Of a stretch of DNA of 64,000 bases, positions 25,060 to 37,220 are shown one piece after another. A program made the position numbers and the translations under genes. The stretch lies in NCBI RefSeq assembly GCF_034190915.1, contig NW_026947484.1, forward strand, positions 68,651,482 through 68,715,481, written 5' to 3'. The notes beneath the pieces were generated by a model. That model searched no databases. It had not been told where the DNA came from and saw only the letters and a list, made by a program, of their open reading frames with translations. The stretch comes from Cavia porcellus. Taxonomy: Eukaryota > Chordata > Mammalia > Rodentia > Caviidae. The number at the start of each line of letters is the position of its first letter. Position 1 is the stretch's first letter.

Positions 25060-25290
25060 TTAGCTGGTTATGGTGGTGCATATCTAGTTACAGCAGTCTG
25101 GGGAACTGAGGTAGGAAGGTGGCAGGTTCCAGACCAGAGTAAACAACGTAAGAATTTAACAAGACCACGTCTCAGACAAACAAAACAAACAATAAAATAG
25201 GCTGAGGATGTATCTCAGTGTGAAGGCCCTGTAAAATAGGCTGAGGATGTATCTCGGTGTGAAGGCCCTGATTTCAATCTTCAGTAATAT
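25060..25290 (+). mobile_element. B1/ID composite SINE with internal 39-bp duplication
   Basis: B1-like 'agctggttatggtggtgcat' and 'ctgaggtaggaaggtgg', then ID-like 'ggctgaggatgtatctcagt'. The ID part is duplicated in tandem: 25193-25231 and 25232-25270 differ at one base. Confidence 0.65.
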
Positions 25291-25365
25291 TATAATTACT
25301 ACTATTACTACTACTGCTACACACATACTTCACAAACGTAGATCTGTTAGACCTGTATAATTGTT

Positions 25366-25452
25366 GTTTTGTTTTGTTTTTTGGTACCAGGAACTGAACT
25401 CACAACCTTGCGCTTGCCAGGCAAGCACTGTGCTGTTGAGCTGTATCGCCTG
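25366..25452 (-). mobile_element. ID-type SINE
   Basis: 'ggtaccaggaactgaactca' to 'gagctgtatcgcc', the reverse-complement ID body with a T-rich side at low coordinates. Confidence 0.75.
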
Positions 25453-27801
25453 CTGGACCTGTACAGTGAAACTCTTCCCTGGGGCTGGAGAAAGTCTAAT
25501 GTGATGCCTCTTGCCCTCTAGAGATCGGTCTGCTGTACTGAGACTAGGTCCTGCCTTCAGCCCACGAGAACAGAAACATAAACTGTTTGTAAGTAAGACA
25601 TGAACTCTACTAGGAATACTCCACTAGGTGGAAATAACTAAAGTACTTGAGAAAAAATTATTTTAGTTAACATTATTTCCTCCTTCCTTGCCTTTTTTCC
25701 CTTCCTTTTATAAGTTCAAACACTTCACATGCTGTGTCCCAAGCATTTTTGAAGCTGGGAACATGCAAAATTGAATAATCTATGGTTGTGGTGCTCCTAG
25801 TTTCACAGGGAAGATTCTGAGTAAAGGGCTAACAAAATCTTTTCTCCTTATTTGTGGAAAAGTTATGCAGGTTGAACTTTCTAGCTCTGTTCTCCTTGAT
25901 AGCTGGTAAAGGCGGGCTGTCAGCTAATGAGCAATATGGCTTAAAGGAAAAACGAGTCCCAGCTGGTAGCTAATAATGAACTAGGAGACCTGTACCAGGG
26001 CTGTAACTACCTGATGAGAGGTATCAGCTTCGAGCATCTGGGAGGAGACACTGGAGGAGGAGTGGGCCCTTCCTTGCAGGGCCCAGGAAGCTGTATTCAC
26101 AGGCTACTGGGAGAAATAATGTTCTCGCAAATATGCATCTTCTAAGGAAAAGGAACTGTCAAACCCACCAGTATGGCTAATTTTGAGAAGGCAGCAGGAC
26201 AGCAGAAAAGCACAGGATGGTTGCAGAATCCTGATTGTTCTTTTTAAGGAAACATAGCAGACATTGCTTGTATCACGTTTGCATCATAGACAGAGAGGAA
26301 CCTCTGGACATCAACCTCTAAAGGCTTGACCAACTACGGTAATTGAACCTATTACCAGTGACAGGGGTTTTGCAAGACATTAAATAATTACCAAGTGTTA
26401 TAGTGTACGCTCATCAAGGCTTATGTGCCAAGTGTTACAAGAATTTCTGCTTTGGTTGTTCTGGGTTGGGACTGGGCCCTGTAAAAATGCTTGGTATGCA
26501 ATCTAAGCAACTTCTTTTCCTTACACTGGAATTGATTTTCCTATAATTTCACATTATCATAATTAAAGAAAATTTCATAATTAGAACTCAGTAAAGCATT
26601 AAATATGGAGTGTACACTGAGTGTATATGCTAAGAAATTAGAAAAAAAATCTATAAAGATAATGGAAGAAATGACCTGTATAAAATTTTAATTTTGATTT
26701 TTTGTGGTCTATTTCTTTCAAAATACAGTAGCTTTCTCTTCTCCAAATGTGTACTAAAATATTTCAACAACAGCAAAATAAGACACCAGGATGCTAGCAT
26801 GTATCCTGAACAGACAATACTTCAACTTTTCCAGTAGTCCTGCCTATAGGTAAATTCCAATTTTATAATTATTACAATGATCTACCTACCCTGAATTAAT
26901 GATATGATACCCATGACCCAAACTACAGTTAATTTCCTTTTCTGAATCATTTATTCAGTAAATATTTATCAAGTAACAAGCAGGATTTGAAGAATGTATC
27001 TATCATTAAGCATTCAAAAGTAGGGGAAGGGGACAGTACATGATATAGTTTCAATGAATTTTACTGGTCATAAAATTCTAGATAATAAAAAAATTCACAG
27101 GTTGACATTCACTTTAATATGTGTGGTTCCACTTGCTTTGCTAAAACAGATAAAAATACTTGTTTTACTCAAAATCTGTTAATGACTGGCTGGTACAGAA
27201 ATGTGGTGTTATAAATGTATGACTTCATTCTGTTTGCAAGTGCTTTCAGATCCTAAGTAAATTGTCAAAACATTTTGGGAGATGTGAGTCTTACTTTGTA
27301 AGGAATGAGGGTTAAAATATGTGATTATTATTTAAAATATCTACATGATTTTATTTCTTTGGTGAACATAAAATACAAAGAATGAAAAGTAAAGCAAGCA
27401 AATCAATAGCTTAATGAATTTTCAAAAGAAATGGGATTTCATGCATGAATGAAGACTTTTGAGAATATCTTTAATCACATTCGAAGCCAAGCTGGAGAAG
27501 ATTCCGAAGTACATGATCAGTAAAAGGGAAGGAAAATCAACAAGGACAGCGACAGTGCCTTTAAATCAGAATGATTTGTCAATAAAATGATTCCAAATGG
27601 TCGTTAGAGCAACCTATAAAGATTTTTACAAACTGAGTCTGTTTATGGCTCCACTAAAATTCAAATTTCATAGTTACAGAAAACTACAATTTGAAACATG
27701 ATTCATTTTTGTTTGATGTAGGAATGACTCGCTGAATGCTCTGTTAGATCATAAACTACATGTAGTTTCATAATTTTACTTTTATTGTTTAAAATAAAGC
27801 A

Positions 27802-28074
27802 TCATTTGCTGTATTCATAACAAGACTCTGGCCTTAATTTAAACGGATTCATGTCTAATGTTTTCTCCCCTTGATCCCTATTTATTGCAGTAATGAATCT
27901 TTCCAGCATGGCCTCGCAAATGAGGTAGGTGGTGGTGCAAGGGAGGAAATGAGGATGCACTACCTTGTCTTCAGAGGGCAGGAAGGGTAACACAGGCTGC
28001 GTGACTCTTATGACCGGAACTGGCTTGCGATTTTGACCGCCAATGTACACTGTGTGCAAGTTCCTTTCCGTATC
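27802..28074 (-). pseudogene. Unrecognised 90-codon open frame without start, possible retropseudogene or cryptic exon
   Basis: A frame open from just after a stop (TAA at 28077) to the stop at 27804-27802. It has no ATG near its beginning; the first Met is in CEAMLERF. The peptide is not low-complexity and looks protein-like: YIGGQNRKPVPVIRVTQ early, a His/Cys-bearing middle (HPHFLPCTTTYLICEAMLER) and FKLRPESCYEYSK at the end. Overlapping it in the next frame upstream is a further open run (28102-27960) that could be its continuation after a frameshift. AATAAA lies about 30 bp after the stop, but no poly-A tract or target-site duplication was found. I do not recognise the protein. Confidence 0.3.
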
Positions 28075-30572
28075 TTAAAGCTTCTTTCTCAAGTCCCTAA
28101 AAGGCACAAGTTGTTTGCACCAAAACAATTTTCAAAGTGCTGTTCTCCCAGGAATACAACGTGAGAACAGAAAATGCCAGGCCCTGAGCTGCGCACTTAG
28201 CCTCAGTAAGCTTTTCCCTGAAGTTCTCTAGTTTCTTAAGTCTAGCGGTAAGCATCTTGTTTCCTTAGCTGAGACGCTCCTTGCATTGGCTAGGTGTGAG
28301 ACCACACTTAGAGACACAGAGGCAGCCAGTGGCGACACTGTGTCTGGTTTTCTTCACTAAAAGTCAACTTAGGGGCAAAAGAGGAGGTAGGGGTTCACAG
28401 AACTGCACTGGGTGATACTTAGGAACCAGAGTCACATGTTTTCTCAATCTAGTATCTGTACAATATAAATATAAAAGAAATCATTATGCATTAATACTAC
28501 CAAAGTTTAACTTGGTACTCACATGGATTCAAATATTCAGTCATGAGACAAAACAAAAAAATACCTCTCTCAATTGCATTGTTATCGCTTAACCTTTTAT
28601 GCTATAACCTTGTATGTAAAAGCATTTATTTATAGCATTCTTTGTTTTCCTTTCTATGGACTAGTTCCCGAAAATGTATTAGTTATAAATGACAATCTCA
28701 GAAATGGAATATGGCAAATTAAGTAACATCCTCTCAGAAGTGAGAATTTTTCCAGATTGCCTTGTGCTGTGCTTCCTTTTCAACAGATTACATTTCCTTT
28801 AGGTCACACATCATGCAAACGACAGGACCTTTCATCCTAGCATTCTGACCATTTTCCCCTTTCAGTGCCCACCCAGGGGGTCACATAGTGGAGACCTGAG
28901 AAGACACTGAAATTGCAATGGGCTAAGGAACTCTGCAGGGCAGAAAAGCAACTTAAGCTGATTAGCCAGGAAAGAGGCTGTAAGACTTCGTGTCTAATAA
29001 TCGTCCGTCAATAGCTCAATCACAAAACAGTGCTCTTTTCAAAGGGAGAAAAGTGAAATGACTTGGCAAACATTTTCTTTTCCTGTCCCTCCACCACTTA
29101 AAAGTGGAAGAATTCTGGATCCTCGCTGTTAACCAAATGGCATTTACAGCTTTCAGCTGGCATGGGGCAGCTGAGAAGCTAAAACTAGGAATGCTTATTC
29201 CCATTTCCATGGAAACCAGTCACCAACTGGTGAAAACAAGGTAGATCAAATTTTTGGACAAGAATGTAGAAACAGTTTTCAAACTTCCCTTGCACCAGTA
29301 CGGACCGCATGGTCTCATCTCAGGAGCACAGAGAGGTCTGTGTGGATCAACAACTGTAACTCTTCTTTGTGGTCAAAATCGTTACAGTATTGTCACAGCA
29401 TTTTGTTTAAAATCATCTCTTAGAGGACAAATTGCTAACAATCCACCCAATGAATTATACAATAAAAAGTAAATATTTTGCACCCAACAACTCAAGTTCT
29501 TCTTCTATGTGCTCTCAAATGCACGAGGGAATAAATGTGGTGGTTTCTAGAGAAGGGGTAGGCTGTCATCCATTTTTGGGAAGAGATTTGGAAGGAATAG
29601 TCTATTTTTTTGGAAACCACTATGACAATAAAACTTTGAAAAGCTCGTTGAAGTAGCCAGTTGTTACAAAGCAGAAATGATCTCCATAGATCTGGGATCC
29701 ATTTAGTCTTTCCAAGAGAACTGCCAGGCCTTTCCTTCCACCAAAAAGGAAAAATAATTTTTAAAAATCTCAGTTATCATTCTGAGTGTCTGAATACTAT
29801 ATTTAAAAGTCAAATAGTCCAAATTAAACTAGGTCCCCAAAGAACTAAAAGGATGCAAAAATGACAATGGTTCATTGAAAGTGAAGTTCTATCACTAGTC
29901 TTTCCTGATAACAAAAGCTCTAAATGGGCTCTAATACCACGAGCTACACACAGGGCGGCAGAGTCTACTGCATTTCTACAACTCAAAGTGTACCATCTGT
30001 AATTCTTAGGGCAAACTGCGAGTAGCTATTTTCTTACTACTCTGTACATAGGAGATAACTAAGTCTCTTAGCAGCAATGAGGCTTATCCAAATTTATTCC
30101 TACAACCTTTTGGCTTCTTTCTCCACATGAGACTTTCATGTTCACAAGTGTTCTGCTTAGACACACGTCCTGACTTCTCCCTTCCCAATTCAGAAACATT
30201 GCCATGTCTACTTCCTATCCTATTAATTCTAATCCCCTGTATTAGTAAAAGATTAATACATATGGAAATGTCTGACCTCCAATGCTATGATTTTCAGTTT
30301 ATACAGCACACTAATAATTATTCTTAATTTTAAATCTCAAAATGTTAAAGTGATAGCTAAACACTAAATCCAGTTATATCTGATTTCCTGCTTTTCTATG
30401 CTATTTAAGAGGTTTAATCTTAATTTCTAAGATCAACATACAGAGCCAATAAAAATATACTAACAATGAGAAAATTCACAATTAGCTGAAGCATACTGGT
30501 TTACTTTAAAAATTGTCCCTAGTGATAATTTTATTTGGGTTGTGTATTGTTTATTAGAGGTATAAATTTTGT

Positions 30573-30604
30573 CACACACACACATACACACACACACACA
30601 CACA
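30573..30604. repeat. (CA)n microsatellite
   Basis: About 16 CA units with one CATA interruption. Confidence 0.95.
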
Positions 30605-31869
30605 ACTAAGTAACTGTGAAGGGAGGTAATTGATTTATTTTGGCCAGATTTCAAATTTCTCAGTGAATTACTTCAAAATTTTTTCTAATCAGTGATTATA
30701 CATGCATGGCCCATTTTCACCTTCCCTCTAAAATTACTTATTGAAAACATTTTTAAAGCTTATGCCACTGATTAACCTCATTTTAAACAACACAAGCATG
30801 TAATACCTGAAACAAAAAAGCTTCTCTAACTCAAAGATTAATTCATGATTTTCTTTCAGATGCCTAAGAACAAGAATCAATCAATATTAATGAACATAGC
30901 CTCAGGTAACTTACAATTTTTTTTTCTATACAATTTTAGGTCTTTTTTGTTTGTTTCTCCAGAGTTTCAATGGAAGTGTGTCTTTTGATACCTAAAAATA
31001 CCTTAAAATGCATTATGTGTCCCATCTTTTATCCATACCTACTTTATCAATCCCTTTGCAATGAAAGAACTCAGAGAAAGTTGGGTTCTAAAAGTTCACT
31101 GCTCATTTCACTGATGCTACATGCAGGCAACCCCAAAATGCCATCCATACACACTTCAGTTGCAACTGTGCCTGTTGAGGGGATGTACCATGAAGGAAGC
31201 TCACCAGCTGTTTCTAAAAATTCATCCCAGACATGAGCAAACATTATTTCCTGATTGGACAGGACTTCACATGAGAGTCTGTATATAAATTGGAGACTGC
31301 CAGGGAAGGAGATACTGCTCAGTTATAGCTGAGAAAATGTTATGGCCACAAGGAAGCAGACAATATTTAGGGAAGTCTTTCCTTGTTGCTGAAACTGTTT
31401 ATTTAGAGACATTTAAGATAAATACAAACTAAAAACCAACAATGTCAGCTAACGTACTTTTATACAATAATTTGAAAGAACAGAGTGAAAACAAATTAAA
31501 GTGTGCTTAAATACATTTCTGCCATAGGTTTAAGATTTTTCAACCTAAAACTTCAATATTTTGCATTTCATAACCTTTTTCTTTCCCTTCTTTGTGCAAG
31601 AAGTAAACAGGAGCCAGCAATAATCCTGCAACAGAGTCAGCAGATGATAATAGTAACTTTCCAACCATGCTAAATTAGTAATAATGGTAATACACACCAA
31701 GATAGTACCCTATATTTAAAACTCTTCAAGCATGGTAGAATAACAATATAATCACTTATTGAGTGCCTTCTATTCACTAACCTTCAGCATGAATGAAACA
31801 TGGTTCTTTCAGACAGTTGTAAAAAAATTAGTTAAAATTACAGTGTAAAGTAGGAAGGATCCAGTGGTG

Positions 31870-32200
31870 AGGCTTAAAAGACAGTAAAGAGATTCTAAAT
31901 TCTTTGCATACACCTACAGAATTTAGGCTTGTCTCCTCAAAGACATGTCAGACGCTTGGCTGCCGGCCTGGGGCCCCATTGGAAAATAGGGGTACCTTAA
32001 GAGGTGGGTCCCAGTGGAAGGAAATTAGGAAACATGCCCTTCACCGGGTACTGAGGCCCTGGAAACCAGGAAGTGAATGGAGCGCTCCAGCTGTGGACTG
32101 TAACCAGATGGAACAGCTTGCTGTAGGCCCACAATGAAGTCAAGAAGCCAAGGGCAGAAGCCTCTGAATCAAGAAGCTGACACCCAGGTTTCCCTTTTAA
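31870..32200 (+). mobile_element. Old LTR/MER-type interspersed repeat, fragment
   Basis: Carries 'aagaggtgggtcccagtgg' followed by 'aaggaaattagg', a pairing usual in MaLR-like mammalian repeats. Strongly diverged. Confidence 0.4.
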
Positions 32201-32671
32201 ATCGTTTATCTTGTGTGTTTTATCACAGAAGAATCTAACATGGGTTTAAAGATAAGAAATGTTCAAATTTGAGTTTTAGATAAAAGAGAAGTTGTATGGA
32301 AAATATGACAATTTTGGCTTTTTCCCATCTCAAAAAATGTAAAACTCAAATGACTACTCCAGAAGATGCCTCTTGTTTCAAAGCTTGTGAGGAGCTCACT
32401 AAAACCTGGCACTGTCTGTCATTGCAGACATCGCCCGTTTCCTTCCCCTCAGGCTGCCCTATCCAGACTCACGTCAATGGATTTCGCCCCTCGAAGTCTC
32501 TGGATTCAACCTATTCTGGCAAACCCTTTGCACTCTCTTCCTCTGGCTTGTAACACAAGTGTGTTTGTTTTGTAGAAAAAGAACTTTTTACCTCAAATGT
32601 AATTCTAAGAGGACTCCTGTTATGTTGAAAAAGATTTTAACATAGAATAAAATATGTATCTTTAAATTGAG

Positions 32672-32760
32672 TATGGAGACCTGGAGATTCAGCTCAATGA
32701 GAGTGCTTGATTGGCATCCTGAGGCCCAGGCTGGGGCACACAAAGCATGTGTGGCTGAGA
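32672..32760 (+). mobile_element. Diverged ID-like SINE
   Basis: 'ggagacctggagattcagct' resembles the ID start and is followed by a tRNA-like middle. The end is degraded. Confidence 0.35.
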
Positions 32761-33489
32761 AAAGGGTCCAGCTCATGATCCCCGCCTTTTGCGCTCCCTG
32801 TGGACAACATGTGAATACCATCACCAGACGTCAGGTTAGAAACCAATGGTTTTCAAATCATATCGTACTTAATAGTTGGTTTTTACTGTGCTGTGTTAGT
32901 CGAGTGATAAATGAATGTTCAATTTCCACAAATTGTGTAAATATAAGAGTGTAAAAAATATAACCAAAGTACACTGCTATGCTCCTAGAAAGTATTCAAA
33001 AAGTCTCTTCTGAAACAATGAACTATAAAATGAACACTAAGTTCTCATAAATCAACTACAGTTGTTTCCATGGATTAAAAATTGTCTGCTGCATATGAAC
33101 ACTATATGTACAAGAGCTCTAGTATCCTACTCCAATTAGATTATATTATGTGATACAGCACCGTGGATATAGAGGTCAGATTCATTTTCATAAGCTATGC
33201 AAATCTACCTTCTGTTTTACCGTCTTCCTGTAGAATAAGGAACACTGTTATGGTATTTAACCTCAAGTTCTTCCTATAACTAATTAAGAAGAAAAATAAT
33301 TTATTAAAAGGAAGCTCAGAATTGTTGGGAATACTAAGTAACCAAGGTGGAAGCTTAGAATCAAGAAAAATGTAAAACTGATTTGACCCAGGAGGGGACA
33401 CCGGGAGAGAGACAGAGAAGAAAGAGACAAACAGAGACAGACAGACAGTGGCGTTGCAAGTGAATGAGACTGCACCTAGTCTCTCATGC

Positions 33490-33822
33490 CATCAAACACT
33501 TGAACATTCCTTATCTGAGAATCCTTATTCCCGGGGAGGGTGTCAAATTTCGGATTATTTCAGTTTTGGAATTTTCACATATATAATGAGATATCTTGGG
33601 ACTATACCCCAAAGTTTACATAAGAAATTTATATGTTTCATAGTCATCTTCTATACATTGCCTGGGGATAATTTTATAAATAGAATTTTAAAAAATTTGT
33701 GCATCAAACAGTTTTCCTGCTATGGAATTTTCTACTTGGGGCATCATGTTAGTGTTCAAAGATTTGGAACTGTGTGGTATCTCCGATTTCAGATTTTCAG
33801 ACTAGGAATGCTCCATCTGTAG
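33490..33822 (+). mobile_element. Old DNA-transposon relic, family not assigned
   Basis: The words 'ttccttatctgagaatcc', 'aaatttcggattatttcagt', 'ataatgagatatcttggg' and 'gatttcagattttcagacta' followed by 'ggaatgctccatctgtag' match a well-known mammalian repeat whose two ends are complementary. I recall the pattern but will not name the family. Confidence 0.5.
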
Positions 33823-36800
33823 TGGGAGCTGCTGATTTGGGATTCAGATCACATGGCCTGGGCTCTAAACTGGGAGCAGGCTGAACACTAGTCAGCATTT
33901 TCAGCTGCCATATTGTAGAACAGTCTTTGTTCTCCACCAAGACTCATAAAGACAGACAATTCCTTACACATAAAACAGGACTCAGATGCTGTAATATTCT
34001 GTTTTCCAAATCAGACATGAATTTTTACAATCATGTGAGAATAGCTATAAAAAGCTCTTTGTGAACTATATGATTCTAGATAATCATCTAGAGAACCATC
34101 CAGTTTCTAAGATGTGGCTGAGATAACTTGAAATGTCTAATGTTACTCAAGAGAACCAGAGACTTAGCCTGCCTCAGTTCTCCCATGAAGAACACATACT
34201 GACCCTGCTGAACTATATTTAAACCTTGCTGAGTTTATAGCCCAAGGCAAACACAGCTCAGGTTTCTTTGGGAGACAAAGTTATTCTCTTCTACCTGACC
34301 TAAACCATATTCCAGCCCATACACCAGAGCCACAGAACCACTCATAGGAAAACCATATAAGCAGTTTGGGTATATTGAGTTCTAAAAATTATTATGCTAT
34401 AACACTAATGTTTCAGATACCAAGATGTGGTATCTGTCCATGAACCAGCTTAGGCCTGCTCTAACAGGGTATGCCTCGATAAATTCGTTGAGTGTATAAA
34501 AGGATTGTTTGGTTTTATTAAACAACTTACCTAGCAGTTAATCTCCCATACGCCCTTTCCTTTCTCACTCCTAAACTGTGCCTTAGAAATCTATGAATGT
34601 GTACCATCCATATGAATTTCAGAAATCCATAAAGCATTTAAGAAAAACATTATTTAAATTTAAGATATGGGGTCACACATAACAAAGTACTTTCTTAGTG
34701 TAACTCTCCCTAACTTAAAACAAAACAAAAAAAATATGCCACAATAGATGTATGAAGAGTTATGAATATTTTATTTCATCCAGGATGAATTCAACATGAA
34801 TTAGTAACCTTTATAACTGAAATAGGTTTCACAGGAGGGATTTTAACAGAAGATCAAAGAAATACAATGAGAAAATTAGATGAATATAAATGGAATGGAT
34901 TGATGTAAAAAACTACCTACACACAAAATATGAAAGAAAGAACATTAATATAATTTGCAATGTCTTACACAAATAACTTCTCATATTTACATGTGTGCTC
35001 TAAAGATTTCAGCAACTATGAATGAACACTTTTGCAAATGTACCAGTGAAATGGGTGCCGTTCTTATACTGTGGCACTGTGCAATGTGGTTCCATCGTAA
35101 CACTCGCATCAAGTTTCCTTTCTGCAGAGGGATGAGTGATTTAATATTAATTCTACTTATGATGGAATCAAGCCACAGCTGCTATCACATCTCTGTAGTG
35201 GGAAAAACTACAGTCACAATGCATGGGCCACCCTTCCACGGAAGGTGGACTTCACACATGGGTGACAAGGCACATACATGGCTCTTTCTTGAGCTCTTTT
35301 TCTGTTCATCCCTCATTCTGGGGAGCCCTTTGCTTTCTTTAGACTTAAATTTCAACAAGTCCAGTCCCTTAGCTCTCCCCTAACTCAAACCTCAGTTCCT
35401 CAGATACTCGGCTGCCCAGCCACTCTAACTACTTTGTATGGGATGAATGAGAGATGGAGAAGAAATAGAAAAATAAAAACAATCAAGAGTCTTTTTGTAC
35501 CTACAAGAATGACTGTTGCTCACTTTTTCAGAGAGAATTAAAGGGACCGGGCATTGTTTTAGTTAAAAGAAATAAAATAAATGTAACACAACAGTCCTAT
35601 GTCCACTGAAATTAACAATACGGGTCACAGTTGAAGCTGCTGTCTAACTTGAATTTGAATCAGGTCATCTAGAATAAATAACTGTTCACTGCTGTTAAGA
35701 CTGGGGTGGCTGCTGCAGGAAAAAAGCATGCTTTCTGTCTGCATGATGACAATGTAATACTGGAGCCCATGAGAAGATTAGGCTATCAGGATGATGGAAA
35801 AAGAAATGGCGCATGAGACCGTCTTTTACATAGAGGACTGGAAGATCGAAGAAAAAATTAAGAGTCCACATTTGATAACTGGAACAAGCACTGGAGAGGG
35901 TATGATCCTATGAAGATGAACCACAGGAGCGGCAGCCGAGAGCAAAATCCGTAGCAGTAGGCTATTCCTAGCTCAGGACATCAGCAAAGGTATTTTATCA
36001 GCAATTCATCCAAGTTCAGATACACTTACTAGTGTATGCAAATTAAATGCAGACAGCACATAGATATCTAAAAATAGGATGAGGTGAACTCTTCTAGGAA
36101 GGATCACTCTAGTAAAATTTATGAGATGGCTGTCTGTGATTAGAATCAAGAGAGGGAATTCAGGTGAATCTATGGGAAAATATGAGTAGTCTGCTGCTCT
36201 CTTGAGCCAATTCAGGTGCTTTACAGGCACGAGGATTTGCCCCAAGTCCACAAAGTTAGTCATGTCCTAAGACTTCATCTTCTTTTTAGGGAAAGAGAAG
36301 GCTTCTTACTCCCATGGGTTCAGTCTTCTCCTCCTACAGAGAAACTTTCACAGTCCACACATTTCCAGAGCAGTCATAAAAGTCATCACTTAAGTGCAAA
36401 AACACTGGCAAGTGTCTATTATGTGCCTCTAATCTGAATGAGCCCATCTCTCCAAATAGAGAAATGTGAAAAGAAACCGTGCTCTCAGAGTAAGACTAAA
36501 ACATCACCTACTTACTTGTTACCACCTTTTACAGTCACAGTAATGACATGCATACCCATGGCATTTACATACAGTTGCCACAAAGCTTTTACTTAATTAT
36601 ATAAATGGCTCTCATTTGATTATTTTTTAGAAGTTAATATATACTAATAGCATGTTTGAAGACACAGAGACTCAAGCTCCAGCTTCCTCATGACAATTTC
36701 CAGTCGGACTCAATGGAAAGTCTTCCTTCCTTTTACCATGCAGCCTTCCCAGTCCTTTGTCTGCCTCTGAGTCTCATGAGAGACAGCAGCTCTGAATAAA

Positions 36801-37129
36801 GAGGCTGATTTCTTTTGGTGGCCTTCACTTATTTCCACTGAACAAATAGCTGTGTGGAGTCAGATTTATATGATCATTTACTGCAAATAACGACCTCTTT
36901 TTCTTGTTGAAAGCCATGTGTCCAAGTGATGTTAGGAATCTTTGTAGACCAAGCTCTCTCTCTGGAGAAAAGGGTCTAAATCCCAGCACTTGAAAGACCC
37001 AGCCTATAGTTTAGTGAACACAGAGCTGTAGCACTCTGGTGATGTCAGTTCTCCAAACGTAGCAGAGGAATTAATTTCTCATCATCTCTACCACAGAGTA
37101 ACTCAGCTGTGCAGGTACATGAACGAAGG

Positions 37130-37220
37130 AGCTCAAGTTCTGACGCTGCCACCTGGTGCCATCAGCCATGTTCCTTAACCTCTCTGGACTTTCTCTCTGA
37201 ATGTCAGATGTTGTGAGCAG
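37130..37220 (+). mobile_element. MIR-like fragment
   Basis: 'tgttccttaacctctctgga' plus flanks matches the MIR segment around 'ttacttaacctctctg'. Short, so uncertain. Confidence 0.4.

Noticed and set aside
34955..35383. 142-codon plus-strand open frame
   Set aside because: No recognisable domain, a composition typical of translated AT-rich intron, and no splice or Kozak context that stands out.
35700..35950. Possible processed pseudogene (purine-rich, codon-like stretch)
   Set aside because: All frames are interrupted and I could not connect it to any protein. No poly-A tail or target-site duplication was seen.
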